Positions 9,874 to 20,240 of a stretch of 64,000 nt of DNA are shown here, piece by piece. The stretch lies in assembly GCA_031275485.1 (NCBI GenBank), contig JAISOS010000007.1:1-64000 (forward strand), in the 5' to 3' direction. Position numbers and translations under genes: made by a program. Origin of the DNA: Clostridiales bacterium (GTDB taxonomy: Bacteria > Bacillota > Clostridia > Christensenellales > JAISNN01). Numbering within the stretch: position 1 is the stretch's first letter; the number at the start of each line of letters is the position of its first letter. The notes beneath the pieces are model-generated. The model was not told the origin of the DNA. It saw only the letters and a list, made by a program, of their open reading frames with translations, and ran no database searches.

Positions 9874-11367
9874 TTATTCCGTCAATTCGTTTACAAGCCC
9901 TACGAAAACCTGACCTCTTTCCTCATAGTTTCTGTATCTGTCGAAACTTGCCGACGCGGGTGAAAACAATACATTCTCGGGTCTTTTTGCGTAAGCCGCG
10001 TCCACGCCCTCCTTTAAAGAATCGATCCGCTCCGTTCTTATATGCGGGAATTTTTCCGCCGCCGATAAAATCGCGGTCGCGTTTTGCCCCGTAACGAATA
10101 CGGCGGAAATATTATCGGGTAGCGCCGAAAACAAATCGGCAAAGTCCTCTCCCTTGTCGCTTCCGCCTAAAATCAACGCCGTACTCCCCGTCATACTTCT
10201 CACCGCCGCCGCCGTCGCGTGAATATTCGTTCCCTTGCTGTCGTTGAAAAAACGCGTGCTCCCTATTTCCCTCACAAATTCGATCCGGTTGTGCGCGAGC
10301 TTGAAGTTTTGAAAGGCGGCGATTATATATTCGTTTTCGACGCCGTTCAACTTCGCGGCGCAGACGGCGGCCAAAGCATTTTCAAGGTTGTGTCTGCCGG
10401 AAATTTTAAGATCGGAAACTCGGCATATTTTTTCCCTTTTTTCGCCGTCGTCAAAGAAAATTTCCCCATCCTCCGCATACGCTCCGCGCACTCTTTTTTC
10501 GGCGGAAAAATACAGTGATTTTGAGCGTATCACGCCGCATTTTTCGCTTCTTTTTTTATCCGTTTTTTCAGTTGAAATATACGGTAAATTCGCGGGTTCC
10601 ACACCGTGTTTTTCACTCCGTTTTACGTCCGTCTTTTCGGCGCAAAAACAAGGTAAATTCACGGGTTCTGCACAATGTTCTTCGACCTTTTTTCCGCTAT
10701 TATTTTCGCCGCAAAAGAAGCCTCGCAAGGTTCCGTCGTCGTAATTTATCACCGCGTAATCGTCGGCGGTTTGGTTTTCAAAAATTTTCATTTTTGCCGC
10801 GAAATATTCTCCCGCGTTTTTATGCCTGTCCAGATGATCGGGGGCGAAATTCAAAAATACGGCTATATGCGGTCTGAATTTTTTGACGCTTTCAAGCTGA
10901 AAGCTGCTGACCTCCAAGACCGCCTCGTCCGTGTCCGACTTAAAAAATTCCGAAAAAGGCTTCCCGATATTGCCTAGCGCGGCGCATTTTTTACCCGCTC
11001 TTTTATATATATCTTCGATAAGCATAACGGTCGTCGTCTTGCCGTTCGTACCCGTGACGGCGGTTATATTTCCTTGAAACGCTCTAAACGCCGCCTCGAT
11101 TTCTCCGATTACCTCCACGCCTCTTTTTTTGCATTCCGAAACTATCCCCGAATCCAAGCCGACGGACGGGCTTATAACCGCCGTATTTATGCCGTCCAAA
11201 ACCGCGCCGAAATCCTTTTTTCCGCTTCTGTCCTCCTCGGCGTATTCGGGCGGCTCGGCGATTCCCGCTCTGTCGTAGACGTAAACGTTTTTTCCCAAAC
11301 GCCGCATTAATTCCGCTACGGCGACGCCGCTCCTTTTGAAACCCACGATAAGTATGTTTTCGCTCAT
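9874..11367 (-). CDS. murD: UDP-N-acetylmuramoylalanine--D-glutamate ligase with an unusual internal repeat insertion
   Basis: VTGTNGKTTTVMLIEDIY, LGNIGKPFSEF, EVSSFQLESV, FLNFAPDHLDRH, FFNDSKGTNIHATAAAVRSM; ~70-aa insertion with three ~23-aa units. Confidence 0.95.
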   Translation of the reverse strand: MSENILIVGFKRSGVAVAELMRRLGKNVYVYDRAGIAEPPEYAEEDRSGKKDFGAVLDGINTAVISPSVGLDSGIVSECKKRGVEVIGEIEAAFRAFQGNITAVTGTNGKTTTVMLIEDIYKRAGKKCAALGNIGKPFSEFFKSDTDEAVLEVSSFQLESVKKFRPHIAVFLNFAPDHLDRHKNAGEYFAAKMKIFENQTADDYAVINYDDGTLRGFFCGENNSGKKVEEHCAEPVNLPCFCAEKTDVKRSEKHGVEPANLPYISTEKTDKKRSEKCGVIRSKSLYFSAEKRVRGAYAEDGEIFFDDGEKREKICRVSDLKISGRHNLENALAAVCAAKLNGVENEYIIAAFQNFKLAHNRIEFVREIGSTRFFNDSKGTNIHATAAAVRSMTGSTALILGGSDKGEDFADLFSALPDNISAVFVTGQNATAILSAAEKFPHIRTERIDSLKEGVDAAYAKRPENVLFSPASASFDRYRNYEERGQVFVGLVNELTE

Positions 11368-11738
11368 ATAAAACGCGCCTTTTGCGGAATATAAAAAATC
11401 CCCGCATAAAAATATATGCCGGAATTTAAAAATATAGTCGCATAAACGAAATTACGTCTAAAATAAACGTTTATTTTTTTGCCGCAAGCCGCTTAAAGGT
11501 TCTTTTTCATATTCCGGCAATGCGAAAAAAGGTTCTTTTTGCGTCGCAAGCACGGACAAAAAAGACGGACTCAATTTTAAGCCGCTAAACTATGACCGCA
11601 AAAAGTCCTTTTTTTGCGTAATCACCGCATGTATTACACACGGAATTAAAAAGAACGGCGTTTTCATATTAGACTACGTTCAATTTGAAAATTTAGCCGT
11701 TTTGCTTATAAAAGCATTAAAGTCTTTCGGAAAGGGGC

Positions 11739-11776
11739 GCGTGGGAAACCTTTTGTTCACAAAAGGTTTCCCACGT
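11739..11776. repeat. Family A palindromic intergenic element (near-perfect copy) just downstream of pgi
   Basis: gcgtgggaaaccttttgttcacaaaaggtttcccacgt. Confidence 0.85.
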
Positions 11777-11836
11777 GTAAATTTTTCAACAAAAATCTCC
11801 GCGCATACCTCACTCGATCCTCATTTTTATATAATT

Positions 11837-13258
11837 TCATATAATAAACCTGCGGCTCTTTTTCGGCGCGCTTTCTATCTCCGCTTTTTTCGCTTCGTAG
11901 CCCTTGCGTCCGAACAGCGCGTAAGTCGCGTTCTTGCCCTCCTCGACGCCCGGTTGGTTAAAGGCGTCTATATTCAGCATTGCCCCGAGATACGCCGTTT
12001 CGATTTGAAAAAACATTATCAGCTGCCCGACGGTATAGGCGTTAACCGACGGCATAATTATTGTGCGGTTAAGTCTTTGCGCCTTTGCGAGCGCGTATTC
12101 GGTAGCGATTCTCTCGTTTGTAATCAATTCGTTCAGCGTATGCCCGCACAAAAAGTTCACATTCGGATATTCCTCGCAGCCGTTCGCGATTTTAAAGGTT
12201 TTTCTGTATTTTTCCACGCCGATTATCGTGACGACTTTATCAAAAGGTCCCTCCGTATACAGTTGCACCTGACTGTGCTGGTCCGTAACGCCGAGCGCCT
12301 TGACGGGCGTCTGCCCCGCGTAGACCTTGTTTCCGTCAAGGTCGTTTTCCTTGCCCAGGCTTTCGCCCCAAAGCTGGCAATACCAATCCGCCATATATTT
12401 CAGGCTGTCGGCATACGGCATCATAACCGAAATGTTTTTTCCTTTTTTGATAGCGATATACTGCGTCGCCGCGCTCATCAGCGCCGCGTTTTTAAATATA
12501 TCACCGCCCGCTTCCCTCGCGGAGCCGTCGGTATATTTCGCTCCGTCAAGCAACGCGTAAACGTCTATTCCCAATACGGCGGCGGGCAGTAGACCTACGG
12601 GACACAATTCGCTGAAACGCCCCCCCACGCCGGACGGAATAAAAAAAGTCTTGAAATTATTTTCTCTTGCCAATTTGATAAGATTTCCGTTTTCCGAATC
12701 CGTCGTGGCAATTATGTGTTCGTTCCACTTTTCGCCGACTTTTTTTTTCAAAATGTCGGAAATAATGAGATACTGACTCATCGTCTCGCTCGTTGAGCCG
12801 CTCTTTGTAATCACGTTAAACGCGGTTTTTTTTACGTCTATAACGTCCAAAAGCGCGGACATTCTCTCGGGATCGACGTTGTCCTCCACGAAAAAGCGCG
12901 GCGCGTTATTTCTGCGTCTTTTAGAGAGGTCATTGTGTCGGAGATGGCAAAGCGCGTTGAACACGGCGAAAGGTCCGAGCGCGGAGCCGCCTATCCCCAG
13001 CACGACGAAATTATCGAATTTTTCGGATATTTCCTTAGCGGTTTTCAAAATATCCTTTACGGTTTCGTCTTGGTTATACGGCAGTTCCGTCCAGCCCATC
13101 ATACCATTCCCCCGTCCGGCGTTATAAGCCTCGGCGGCGGCGAGAGCGGCTGGCTTGACCTTGTTCAATTCGCGGGCCGAAATCCCCTCTTTGCCGATAA
13201 ATTCCGCCCTCATATTGTTAAAATCAACTCTTATAGGTTTTCTCCGTTCCTGTTTCAC
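11837..13258 (-). CDS. pgi: Glucose-6-phosphate isomerase
   Basis: VVLGIGGSALGPFAVFNAL, VITKSGSTSETMSQYLI, GVGGRFSELCPVGLLP, QLWGESLGKE, GVTDQHSQVQLYTEGP. Confidence 0.96.
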   Translation of the reverse strand: MKQERRKPIRVDFNNMRAEFIGKEGISARELNKVKPAALAAAEAYNAGRGNGMMGWTELPYNQDETVKDILKTAKEISEKFDNFVVLGIGGSALGPFAVFNALCHLRHNDLSKRRRNNAPRFFVEDNVDPERMSALLDVIDVKKTAFNVITKSGSTSETMSQYLIISDILKKKVGEKWNEHIIATTDSENGNLIKLARENNFKTFFIPSGVGGRFSELCPVGLLPAAVLGIDVYALLDGAKYTDGSAREAGGDIFKNAALMSAATQYIAIKKGKNISVMMPYADSLKYMADWYCQLWGESLGKENDLDGNKVYAGQTPVKALGVTDQHSQVQLYTEGPFDKVVTIIGVEKYRKTFKIANGCEEYPNVNFLCGHTLNELITNERIATEYALAKAQRLNRTIIMPSVNAYTVGQLIMFFQIETAYLGAMLNIDAFNQPGVEEGKNATYALFGRKGYEAKKAEIESAPKKSRRFII

Positions 13259-13296
13259 TTGCGGTAACTCCTTGTTTTTATTTTTAATTTTTAATT

Positions 13297-13336
13297 GCGT
13301 GCGAGAACCTTTTATTTACAAAAGGTTCTCGCACGC
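13297..13336. repeat. Family A palindromic intergenic element upstream of pgi
   Basis: gcgtgcgagaaccttttatttacaaaaggttctcgcacgc. Confidence 0.85.
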
Positions 13337-13547
13337 GCCAATTTTCCAAAAATTTCGACGTCATACTTTTAATCGTTGCGCTTTCAAAGCGGCATTGCCG
13401 AATTTGAAAACGCCGTTTTTTTAAGAACGGCGCCGGCGATTTTCACTACCGTATAATACCGTTACCGTTTTACAAAAAAAATCTCCGCTTGTCGTAGCCG
13501 CGCTTTATACGGCGGAAAAAGTTGTCCTCAACGTTATATCCGTTCAT

Positions 13548-14342
13548 TCATTTAGCCTTTTCCAGACATTCCGCTAAAAATTCGCGACCTTTCGTTATCT
13601 CGCCGTAGTCACCGTAGTTTCCGCTGTACAGTTCCATAAGCACGGGTCCGCCGTAACCGCAGTCTTTCAGCCGCTTAAAGAAAGTCACGAAATCAAAACA
13701 GCCGCTACCGGGCACGCAAAGCCTGTCGCCGTCGTAGTCGCAGACGTGCACGTTGACCAACCTGCCGCCCATAACCTTCAAATATTCCGTATAAGGAATT
13801 TTCGACTGCATCGCCTGCTTTATATCCAGACACGCTTTCAAAGCGGGCGCCTCCCGTTTCAAATTCAAAAAGTATTCCGGCGTCGAGAAGTACGTCCAAT
13901 GCACGTTTTCGTAGGCAAGCTCCGCGCCGTAGCCGCCTATAATATCGCACAAATTGCGCGTGCGCTCGCCCAGGTATTTGAAGTCGAAATTATACGCCGT
14001 ACGCTTCAAAAGGGCCGGACCGTGAAAGGTATAGTACCTCGCCGAAAAGGCTTTCGCGGCATAGCAAAGTTTGCGGTAAAAAACCTCAGCGTCTCCTCTT
14101 GTGCGCGGATTGACGTTGTACAACTCAGGCTCGTAATGCTGATTTAAGGAATGAACGGAAAATGCCTCGACGCCGCTCTCCTTTCGCCGCAACTCCGCCC
14201 CGTCGACAAATTCCTTTTCGTATTCCGAAAACGTCGTCAGGAATATTTCGGTCAGATTAAATCCTAAGCTCTTCATAAGCCGGAACGAATTTTCCGTAAC
14301 CTCTTTATTAAAAAACGACGCCGTACTAATGCCGATTTCCAT
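13548..14342 (-). CDS. Sugar phosphate isomerase/epimerase (xylose isomerase-like TIM barrel)
   Basis: MEIGISTASFF...YYTFHGPALLKR...LAYENVHWTYFSTPEYFLNL...VHVCDYDGDR...GPVLMELYSGNYGD. Confidence 0.85.
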   Translation of the reverse strand: MEIGISTASFFNKEVTENSFRLMKSLGFNLTEIFLTTFSEYEKEFVDGAELRRKESGVEAFSVHSLNQHYEPELYNVNPRTRGDAEVFYRKLCYAAKAFSARYYTFHGPALLKRTAYNFDFKYLGERTRNLCDIIGGYGAELAYENVHWTYFSTPEYFLNLKREAPALKACLDIKQAMQSKIPYTEYLKVMGGRLVNVHVCDYDGDRLCVPGSGCFDFVTFFKRLKDCGYGGPVLMELYSGNYGDYGEITKGREFLAECLEKAK

Positions 14343-14454
14343 TTTAAATTTCCCCTTTTTTAGTAAACGGAGATTTTATACGGGGAGAACCTTTTTTCAC
14401 GAAAGGTCTCCTCCCCACGCCTCTTTCCTAAAAATTTCAATGATACGTTATCCC

Positions 14455-14720
14455 GTTAAACTTTCAAATTACGCAACGTAATTTGAAAGCAATTTGAAGT
14501 TTGCTTCAAACTCGGCGGCCCCCCCGCTTTTTAACGCCGTCACGGTGAAAAAACCGTAAAACGCTTTGCATTTTACGGCCGCGTTATTGCGACCGTGTAA
14601 ACTCTGCGAATCGCGTAATTTAAAAGTTTATTCGCCGTATTACCGCGCAAAAAAACGCGGCGTTTATGTTTTTTTACAAGCTCCCGCAACAAAGTCCGAT
14701 GCCGCCGCAAAACATCGCCG
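14455..14720. repeat. Dispersed intergenic repeat, family D, copy 1
   Basis: gcttcaaactcggcgg..ccgctttttaacgccgtcacggtgaaaaaaccgtaaaac...tttaaaagtttattcgccgtattaccgcgc, matching 52370-52570. Confidence 0.6.
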
Positions 14721-15199
14721 CAGTATTTCTTTAATTTTCGTAAACGCCGCCGAAACGTTCTATTTTAGCGGAACGTTAAAATATTAAAGTTTTTTGGAAA
14801 GGGATGCGCGGATGAGATGGATCTTTTGTGAATAAAAGGTTTCACGCGCATAAATTTAAAAAAAGCCGCTTACGGATATAGACCCCGAAACGGCTGAAAC
14901 CTTTATATAGTGATTACGCCTTTCAACCGCACCGCGCGCATGGTTTAAGCCGCATAAAACGCGGTTGCAAAAAGCTTTGTTTTCTGCGCGTAATCGCTTC
15001 GAACGGTGTTAAACCGGCGAGAAAACTGCCGCGCCGTTCTTAAAAAACGACGCTTCCAAATCGACCCGTTTAATCCGAAAGCTTAACGGGTATATAAAAA
15101 ATGCGACCGAACGGCGTTAAAGCGCGCGTACCGCCGAGCTTCCGTTTCCGCGAAACACCTCCCCGTTATTTTTTCGGACCTAAACGGATTGACGATCCC

Positions 15200-15484
15200 T
15201 TACTCGCCCTTGAACGGCAAAAGCGCCATAATCCTCGCGCGCTTTATGGCTTCCGCCAAAATCCTCTGATGCTTAGCGCAGGTTCCCGTCATTCTTCTCG
15301 GCGTCATCTTGCCCTTTTCCGTCGTAAATTTTTTCAATTTTACGACGTCCTTATAATCGATCTCGTCGATTTTTTCCGCACAAAACGCGCATACCTTTTT
15401 TTTCGGGATGCGCTTCAACGGACGCTTCAAGTCCTTGCCCGCTCCCGCCGCGGCGGGAGCGCCGCCGTTATTAATCTCACTCAT
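15200..15484 (-). CDS. rpsR: 30S ribosomal protein S18
   Basis: [64 protein letters not shown]. Confidence 0.95.
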   Translation of the reverse strand: MSEINNGGAPAAAGAGKDLKRPLKRIPKKKVCAFCAEKIDEIDYKDVVKLKKFTTEKGKMTPRRMTGTCAKHQRILAEAIKRARIMALLPFKGE

Positions 15485-15909
15485 TTAAAATCCCCTTATC
15501 TTAATAAAATTAAAACTAAAATTTATTTAAAATACGTACGCTACGATTTTTTCACTCAGCTAATGCGGATAAAAAACGGAGACCGTATTCGCCGATATAA
15601 ATCCTAATTGCAAAACCGTCCTTAAAAGCGGGCGCATTACCCGCCCGCCGCGAAAACGCGCACGAAACGGGCGCTAACTCGTCTTTGCCGTAAATTATAA
15701 TCAAACCGTATTCGAAACGAATATACGACCGGTTACGCCTCTAAATCGCGCCGTATACAATGCGGCTTGCGGAAATTTTTACTTTTAATCCGCCGTAACG
15801 ATATTAAACCGACGAGAAACCGCCCCGTCCCCTTAAATGTGGCGCTTTCAAACCGGACGCCGTCCGGTTCGAGGGTTTAATAATTATAGACGCCGCCGCA
15901 AACCCGCTC

Positions 15910-16332
15910 TTAAAAAGGCAGGTCGTCCTCGACCGGTCTAAGCTCGGTTTTGCGTTCGCTATGCTGCGGAGGAGGCTGCGGCGCGTCGTCGTCCGACGCC
16001 TGCTCGGCAAAGCTCTCTCTCGTGCTCAAAAACTGCACCTCGTCGGCTATAATCTCGGTCACATACCGCTTAGAGCCGTCCTGCGCGTCGTAGCTTCTGG
16101 TCTGAACCGCGCCCACGACGGCCGCCTTGTTGCCCTTTTTGAGATACTTCGCGCAATTATCCGCTTGATTTCTCCATACTATAATCGGAAAGAAATCCGT
16201 TTCTCTTGTGCCGTCGGCGTTTTGAAAACGCCTCGTAACGGCAAGCGTGAATTTACAAAACGAAACGCCCGAGGTCGTCACGGACAATTCCGGATCCTTA
16301 GTCAAATTACCGATCAAACAAACCTTATTCAT
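15910..16332 (-). CDS. ssb: Single-stranded DNA-binding protein
   Basis: MNKVCLIGNLTKDPELSVTTSGVSFCKFTLAVTRRF ... acidic tail PVEDDLPF; start at internal Met. Confidence 0.95.
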   Translation of the reverse strand: MNKVCLIGNLTKDPELSVTTSGVSFCKFTLAVTRRFQNADGTRETDFFPIIVWRNQADNCAKYLKKGNKAAVVGAVQTRSYDAQDGSKRYVTEIIADEVQFLSTRESFAEQASDDDAPQPPPQHSERKTELRPVEDDLPF

Positions 16333-16521
16333 AAAGCCGTTATTCCTCCCGCTTTTTTTCACTCATTTTTCCGACGACGCCGCCCGTGCAGTCCCGAAAT
16401 TTTTGTAAAACTACCGCCGAACAAGCCTTATTTAAGGCCGCTCTTTCTCTTATGTTTCTAACTTTTTAAACGCTTTTTACAAAACAGCTCTTACTCTCTT
16501 TTTAATTTTTCCGACCGTCGT

Positions 16522-16803
16522 TTACTTCTTTAAAATCATTTTTCTGACAAAGCCGTCCGTGATTTGCATCTGCCGTTCCAGCTCACGCGGAACGGACGGT
16601 TCCGATATAAAGTTCATCAGAACATAATAGCCTTCCGTCTTGTAGCCGATAGGGTAGGCGTATTTTCTCGCCCCCCATTTATCCACAGACTCGACGATTC
16701 CGCCGGACGTTTCGACAATCGCTTTGAATTTATCGACCAACGCCGCCTTTTGCTCGTCGCTCAGCTCGTTCTGAATAATATACAATACCTCGTACTTATT
16801 CAC
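16522..16803 (-). CDS. rpsF: 30S ribosomal protein S6
   Basis: MNKYEVLYIIQNELSDEQKAALVDKFK...WGARKYAYPIGYKTEGYYVLMNF. Confidence 0.95.
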   Translation of the reverse strand: MNKYEVLYIIQNELSDEQKAALVDKFKAIVETSGGIVESVDKWGARKYAYPIGYKTEGYYVLMNFISEPSVPRELERQMQITDGFVRKMILKK

Positions 16804-17118
16804 CGTAATACCTCCTTTTGGACTTTTGATTCGCCGCGCTAAACGGCGAATAAGGAAATTTTTCCCGTAGCCGACCGGGAAAATAAAAAATCATTTTCGG
16901 TAATCGGACGGAGACAAGAAAATTTTACTGATATATTATATAATAACGGCTAAATAAAGTAAAGCAAAAACGCGCGGCAAAATCAAAATATTATTTTACA
17001 ATAAAAAAATACAAGCGATTTACCGATTTATACGGTAAAACTGTTGCATTTCTTTCGTAATAATGATAAAATAATTTGCACGCTTTTAAAAACGCGTAAA
17101 AAACGGAGGGAATTTTAT

Positions 17119-17301
17119 ATGTCGAGATTATGTAGCGTCTGCCAAAGAGGACAAATGACGGGCAATAAAGTCAGCCACAGTAACAGAAAAGCCAGAAGAG
17201 TCTGGAATGTCAACCTGCAAAAAGTTAAACTCAAAGGCGTAAACGGCAAGGTTTACGTCTGCACCAAATGTATGAAAAGCGGCAAAATCGAAAGGGCGTA
17301 A
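17119..17301 (+). CDS. rpmB: 50S ribosomal protein L28
   Basis: MSRLCSVCQRGQMTGNKVSHSNRKARRVWNVNLQKVKLKGVNGKVYVCTKCMKSGKIERA; preceded by acggaggg RBS. Confidence 0.95.
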   Translation: MSRLCSVCQRGQMTGNKVSHSNRKARRVWNVNLQKVKLKGVNGKVYVCTKCMKSGKIERA

Positions 17302-17382
17302 ACGGTTTCGCCGTTTGCGGTAATTTTATTTTTTTATAAAAATTACGCGGAAAAATTTTTTTCTTTTTCTTTAAAAAAAATT

Positions 17383-17425
17383 ACGCGGGGGAAATCTTTT
17401 GTGAACAAAAAGATTTCCCCCGCGT
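17383..17425. repeat. Family A palindromic intergenic element downstream of rpmB
   Basis: acgcgggggaaatcttttgtgaacaaaaagatttcccccgcgt. Confidence 0.85.
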
Positions 17426-17845
17426 CCCTTTTCAAAAAAAACTCTAATGTTTCTTATAGTTTTATATAGGTCGGGCACCGCCGTTAAGTTTTTTTTTTAC
17501 GAAAGACAAATAAAGATAAGTATCGGACCTTTTTCAAAACTTGACTGCGACCAGCCGGTACGTTTTTGAATAATCTATTATGGAAAGCGGTATCGTTTTC
17601 GGTTGTTTTGCCGTTCCAATCCCCTTTTCCGTATCGTTTTTCACGTTATTTTCGTTGTTTTTTACACTTTTTTCACGCTGTTTTATCGCTTTTTTGTTTT
17701 TCCGACGGAATATTTTTTCGTATTACGCTTATACTAATTCTAAAAATACGCCGCAAAAAACGGGTTAAATTTCAATTTATATATAAAAAACATTCCGTAA
17801 AAAACGTATAAAATTTACGCGGAATTCGAAAAAAAAGGTGATAAT

Positions 17846-18535
17846 ATGTTTTTTTATTCTTCGGAACCGCCCATATGTAATTCGGCTTACATTTCCGATT
17901 ATTTTCCCGGCGAAATCGCGGCGCGGTATTCCGCGATTTACGACCGAAATTCCGATTTTTATATTAATCCGACCGAACCCGATAGAATCGGTTTAAATCC
18001 GAATAATCCTAAGAAAACCGACTTAAACTCCGATAAAATAAACTTAAATTCCGATAATGCGGCGGCAAGCGCGCCCGTTACGCGCGTCGTTTCGCTTAAA
18101 GATCTCAATAATCGCGCGAACGCGTCCGACGAACGCGGCATTTCGTACAAGGTAACTTACGAACAAAACGGCGTTTTGAGTTTTTACCGCGACGAATACG
18201 TCTATAAGGACGGCGACGCTCACGGTTTAACGACGCGCACCTCGAAAACCGTCGATTTGAACGATTGCAAAACGCTGACGCTCGACGATTTTTTCAAAAC
18301 CCGGAAGGAGCGCGGCGCGTTGCTCGACGCGATTACGCGGCAAGCGGAACAAAACGCAAAGTCTAATTCCGTCGTCTATTTCGAGAATTACAAGCGGCTG
18401 ATAAAAGAAAAATTCAAGCCCGATAATTTCTACCTTTCCGGCGATAAAGTCGTAATATACTACCAACAATACGATATCGCGCCTTATTCGTCGGGTATAA
18501 TTGAATTTTCCGTGCCGTATAAGGCGGCGCGCTAA
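17846..18535 (+). CDS. DUF3298/DUF4163-like domain protein (RsiV-type extracellular domain)
   Basis: ISYKVTYEQNGVLSFYRDEYVYKDGDAHGLTTRTSKTVDLNDCKTLTLDDFF...FYLSGDKVVIYYQQYDIAPYSSGIIEFSVPY; RBS aaggtgataatatg. Confidence 0.75.
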   Translation: MFFYSSEPPICNSAYISDYFPGEIAARYSAIYDRNSDFYINPTEPDRIGLNPNNPKKTDLNSDKINLNSDNAAASAPVTRVVSLKDLNNRANASDERGISYKVTYEQNGVLSFYRDEYVYKDGDAHGLTTRTSKTVDLNDCKTLTLDDFFKTRKERGALLDAITRQAEQNAKSNSVVYFENYKRLIKEKFKPDNFYLSGDKVVIYYQQYDIAPYSSGIIEFSVPYKAAR

Positions 18536-18586
18536 CCGAATAAAGCGTATTATGCTATTTTACGCGGCGCCGCATTTGAAAACATT

Positions 18587-18744
18587 GACGTGTTCGCGCA
18601 AACGAAAACGGAAGGATTTAGGGCGGTTCCCGCGCCTTTCGAAGCGTTCAACGACGCGCACCTCCGCATGAGGAAAAAACAACGCCGAACGGTGACAAAT
18701 AAGCGTCAAAACGCGCCGTTTGCGCTTTTATGTGAACGCACCTC
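18587..18744. repeat. Dispersed intergenic repeat, family B, copy 3
   Basis: gacgtgttcgcgcaaacgaaaacggaaggatttagggcgg ... cctttcgaagcgttcaac ... aaaacgcgccgtttgcgcttttatgtgaacgc. Confidence 0.65.
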
Positions 18745-18764
18745 CGCAAAAAAGCTTTCCTCCG

Positions 18765-19952
18765 TCAAAGAAATTCCGTAAGAACAGAATTTAAGACGTA
18801 GAAATACTTACCTTTGACCGCTATGTTTTCGCCTTTAAAGCTAAAACAGCGGTCTAATTTTTTTAATGCTGCGGCGTATTTTTCGCGGAAATTTATTCCG
18901 AATTCTTTCTCGGTTTCGGATACGGAAATTCCGTCGCTAAGGCGCAGACCCAACATAATTTTCTCGAAAAGCGCGTCGTCCGCCGATATTTTCCGTCGAT
19001 TTCCGGCGGCTAATAATCCCGCGCTTACGGCGAATGGCCGTTCCGTATTTTCAGCGGCGCGCGATTCCGCGTTCACGGCGGCGGCGTATGCGTCCAAATC
19101 CGGCGGATTCTCGAACCTTTCGCCGTTCATAAAGGAATGAGCCGCCGCGCCCAGACCCAGATACTCGCCTCTTTTCCAATAGTTGAGGTTGTGCCGCGAC
19201 CGATAACCGCGTTTCGCGAAATTGCTCACCTCGTAGCGTTCTATGCCGCGCTTTTTCAATTCCTTTAAAACCAGACCGTAATAACCGCTCGCCGTGTCGT
19301 CGTCGGGCAGATTCACGCGTCCCGCTACGGCGGCGGCGCAGAGGGGCGTGTTTTCCTCGATCTTCAAAGCATACGCTGAAATGTGCTTGACGCCGAAACT
19401 CGATACCGTCGCAAGCGTGCGTTCCAGATCGTCCCCGTTCTCGCCGGGCAGACCGAGCATAATGTCGGCGCTGAAATTGTCGAAAATCTCCGCGACGCGC
19501 CTCAGCGCGGCGAGATTATCCGCCGGAGTTTGCGCCCGTCCGATTTTTTTCAGCGTGCCGCCGTTCATCGTCTGTATACCGACGCTTACGCGGTTCACGC
19601 CCTCGTCTCTCAAAAAAAGCAGTCTTTTTATATCGACGAAATCGGACGGATTGCCCTCGACGGTTATCTCCGCGCCGCCGTCTATTTTGAAATTCTTATG
19701 CAACGCCGAAAACACCCTCTCGAAATTTTCGCGGCCAAGAAGCGAGGGCGTGCCGCCGCCAAAATAAACCGTGTCGAACGCAGTATCTTTGACCGCAACG
19801 CTTTGCAATTCCGCCTCGCGCTCCAAAAGTTTCGCGTAACCGTCGAAACGTTCCGCATAATCGCCGCCGCTTTTTAGGAACGGAACAGAATAAAAACCGC
19901 AGTACGCGCATTTTTTTTTGCAAAACGGAATATGAATATAAATTCCCGGCAT
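18765..19952 (-). CDS. hemW: Radical SAM coproporphyrinogen III oxidase-like / heme chaperone HemW family
   Basis: MPGIYIHIPFCKKKCAYCGFYSV, DTVYFGGGTPSLL, VNRVSVGIQTM, NFSADIMLGLPGE, YEVSNFAKRGYRSRHNLNYWKRGEYLGLGAAAHSF. Confidence 0.9.
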   Translation of the reverse strand: MPGIYIHIPFCKKKCAYCGFYSVPFLKSGGDYAERFDGYAKLLEREAELQSVAVKDTAFDTVYFGGGTPSLLGRENFERVFSALHKNFKIDGGAEITVEGNPSDFVDIKRLLFLRDEGVNRVSVGIQTMNGGTLKKIGRAQTPADNLAALRRVAEIFDNFSADIMLGLPGENGDDLERTLATVSSFGVKHISAYALKIEENTPLCAAAVAGRVNLPDDDTASGYYGLVLKELKKRGIERYEVSNFAKRGYRSRHNLNYWKRGEYLGLGAAAHSFMNGERFENPPDLDAYAAAVNAESRAAENTERPFAVSAGLLAAGNRRKISADDALFEKIMLGLRLSDGISVSETEKEFGINFREKYAAALKKLDRCFSFKGENIAVKGKYFYVLNSVLTEFL

Positions 19953-20240
19953 CTTTCTTACGCTGCCGCTCCTTTTAATTTAATCGTAAAGCCGCTTTCA
20001 TTTATACGTACGGATTATTATCCGTACGTTATTAAAACCGGCGTAGATCGCCCTCGCCGTATTTTCGACGGCGTTTCCCTGTCCGACGTTGTCGGATTTG
20101 AACGTTTAACGAGTATAAATTCGGTTTTCCCGCTATTGCGTCGCCGTATATTAAACTTTTCCGCCGCACGGTTTATTTATTGCAACCGTCATCCGCATCC
20201 GCTATTACTATCCCTCTTTCTAAAAAAACAAAAAATCCCT

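Noticed and set aside
11702-11790. Peptide-like SFGKGRVGNLLFTKGFPRVNFS in ORF 11702-12592
   Set aside because: Translation of a family A palindromic repeat, not a conserved protein segment.
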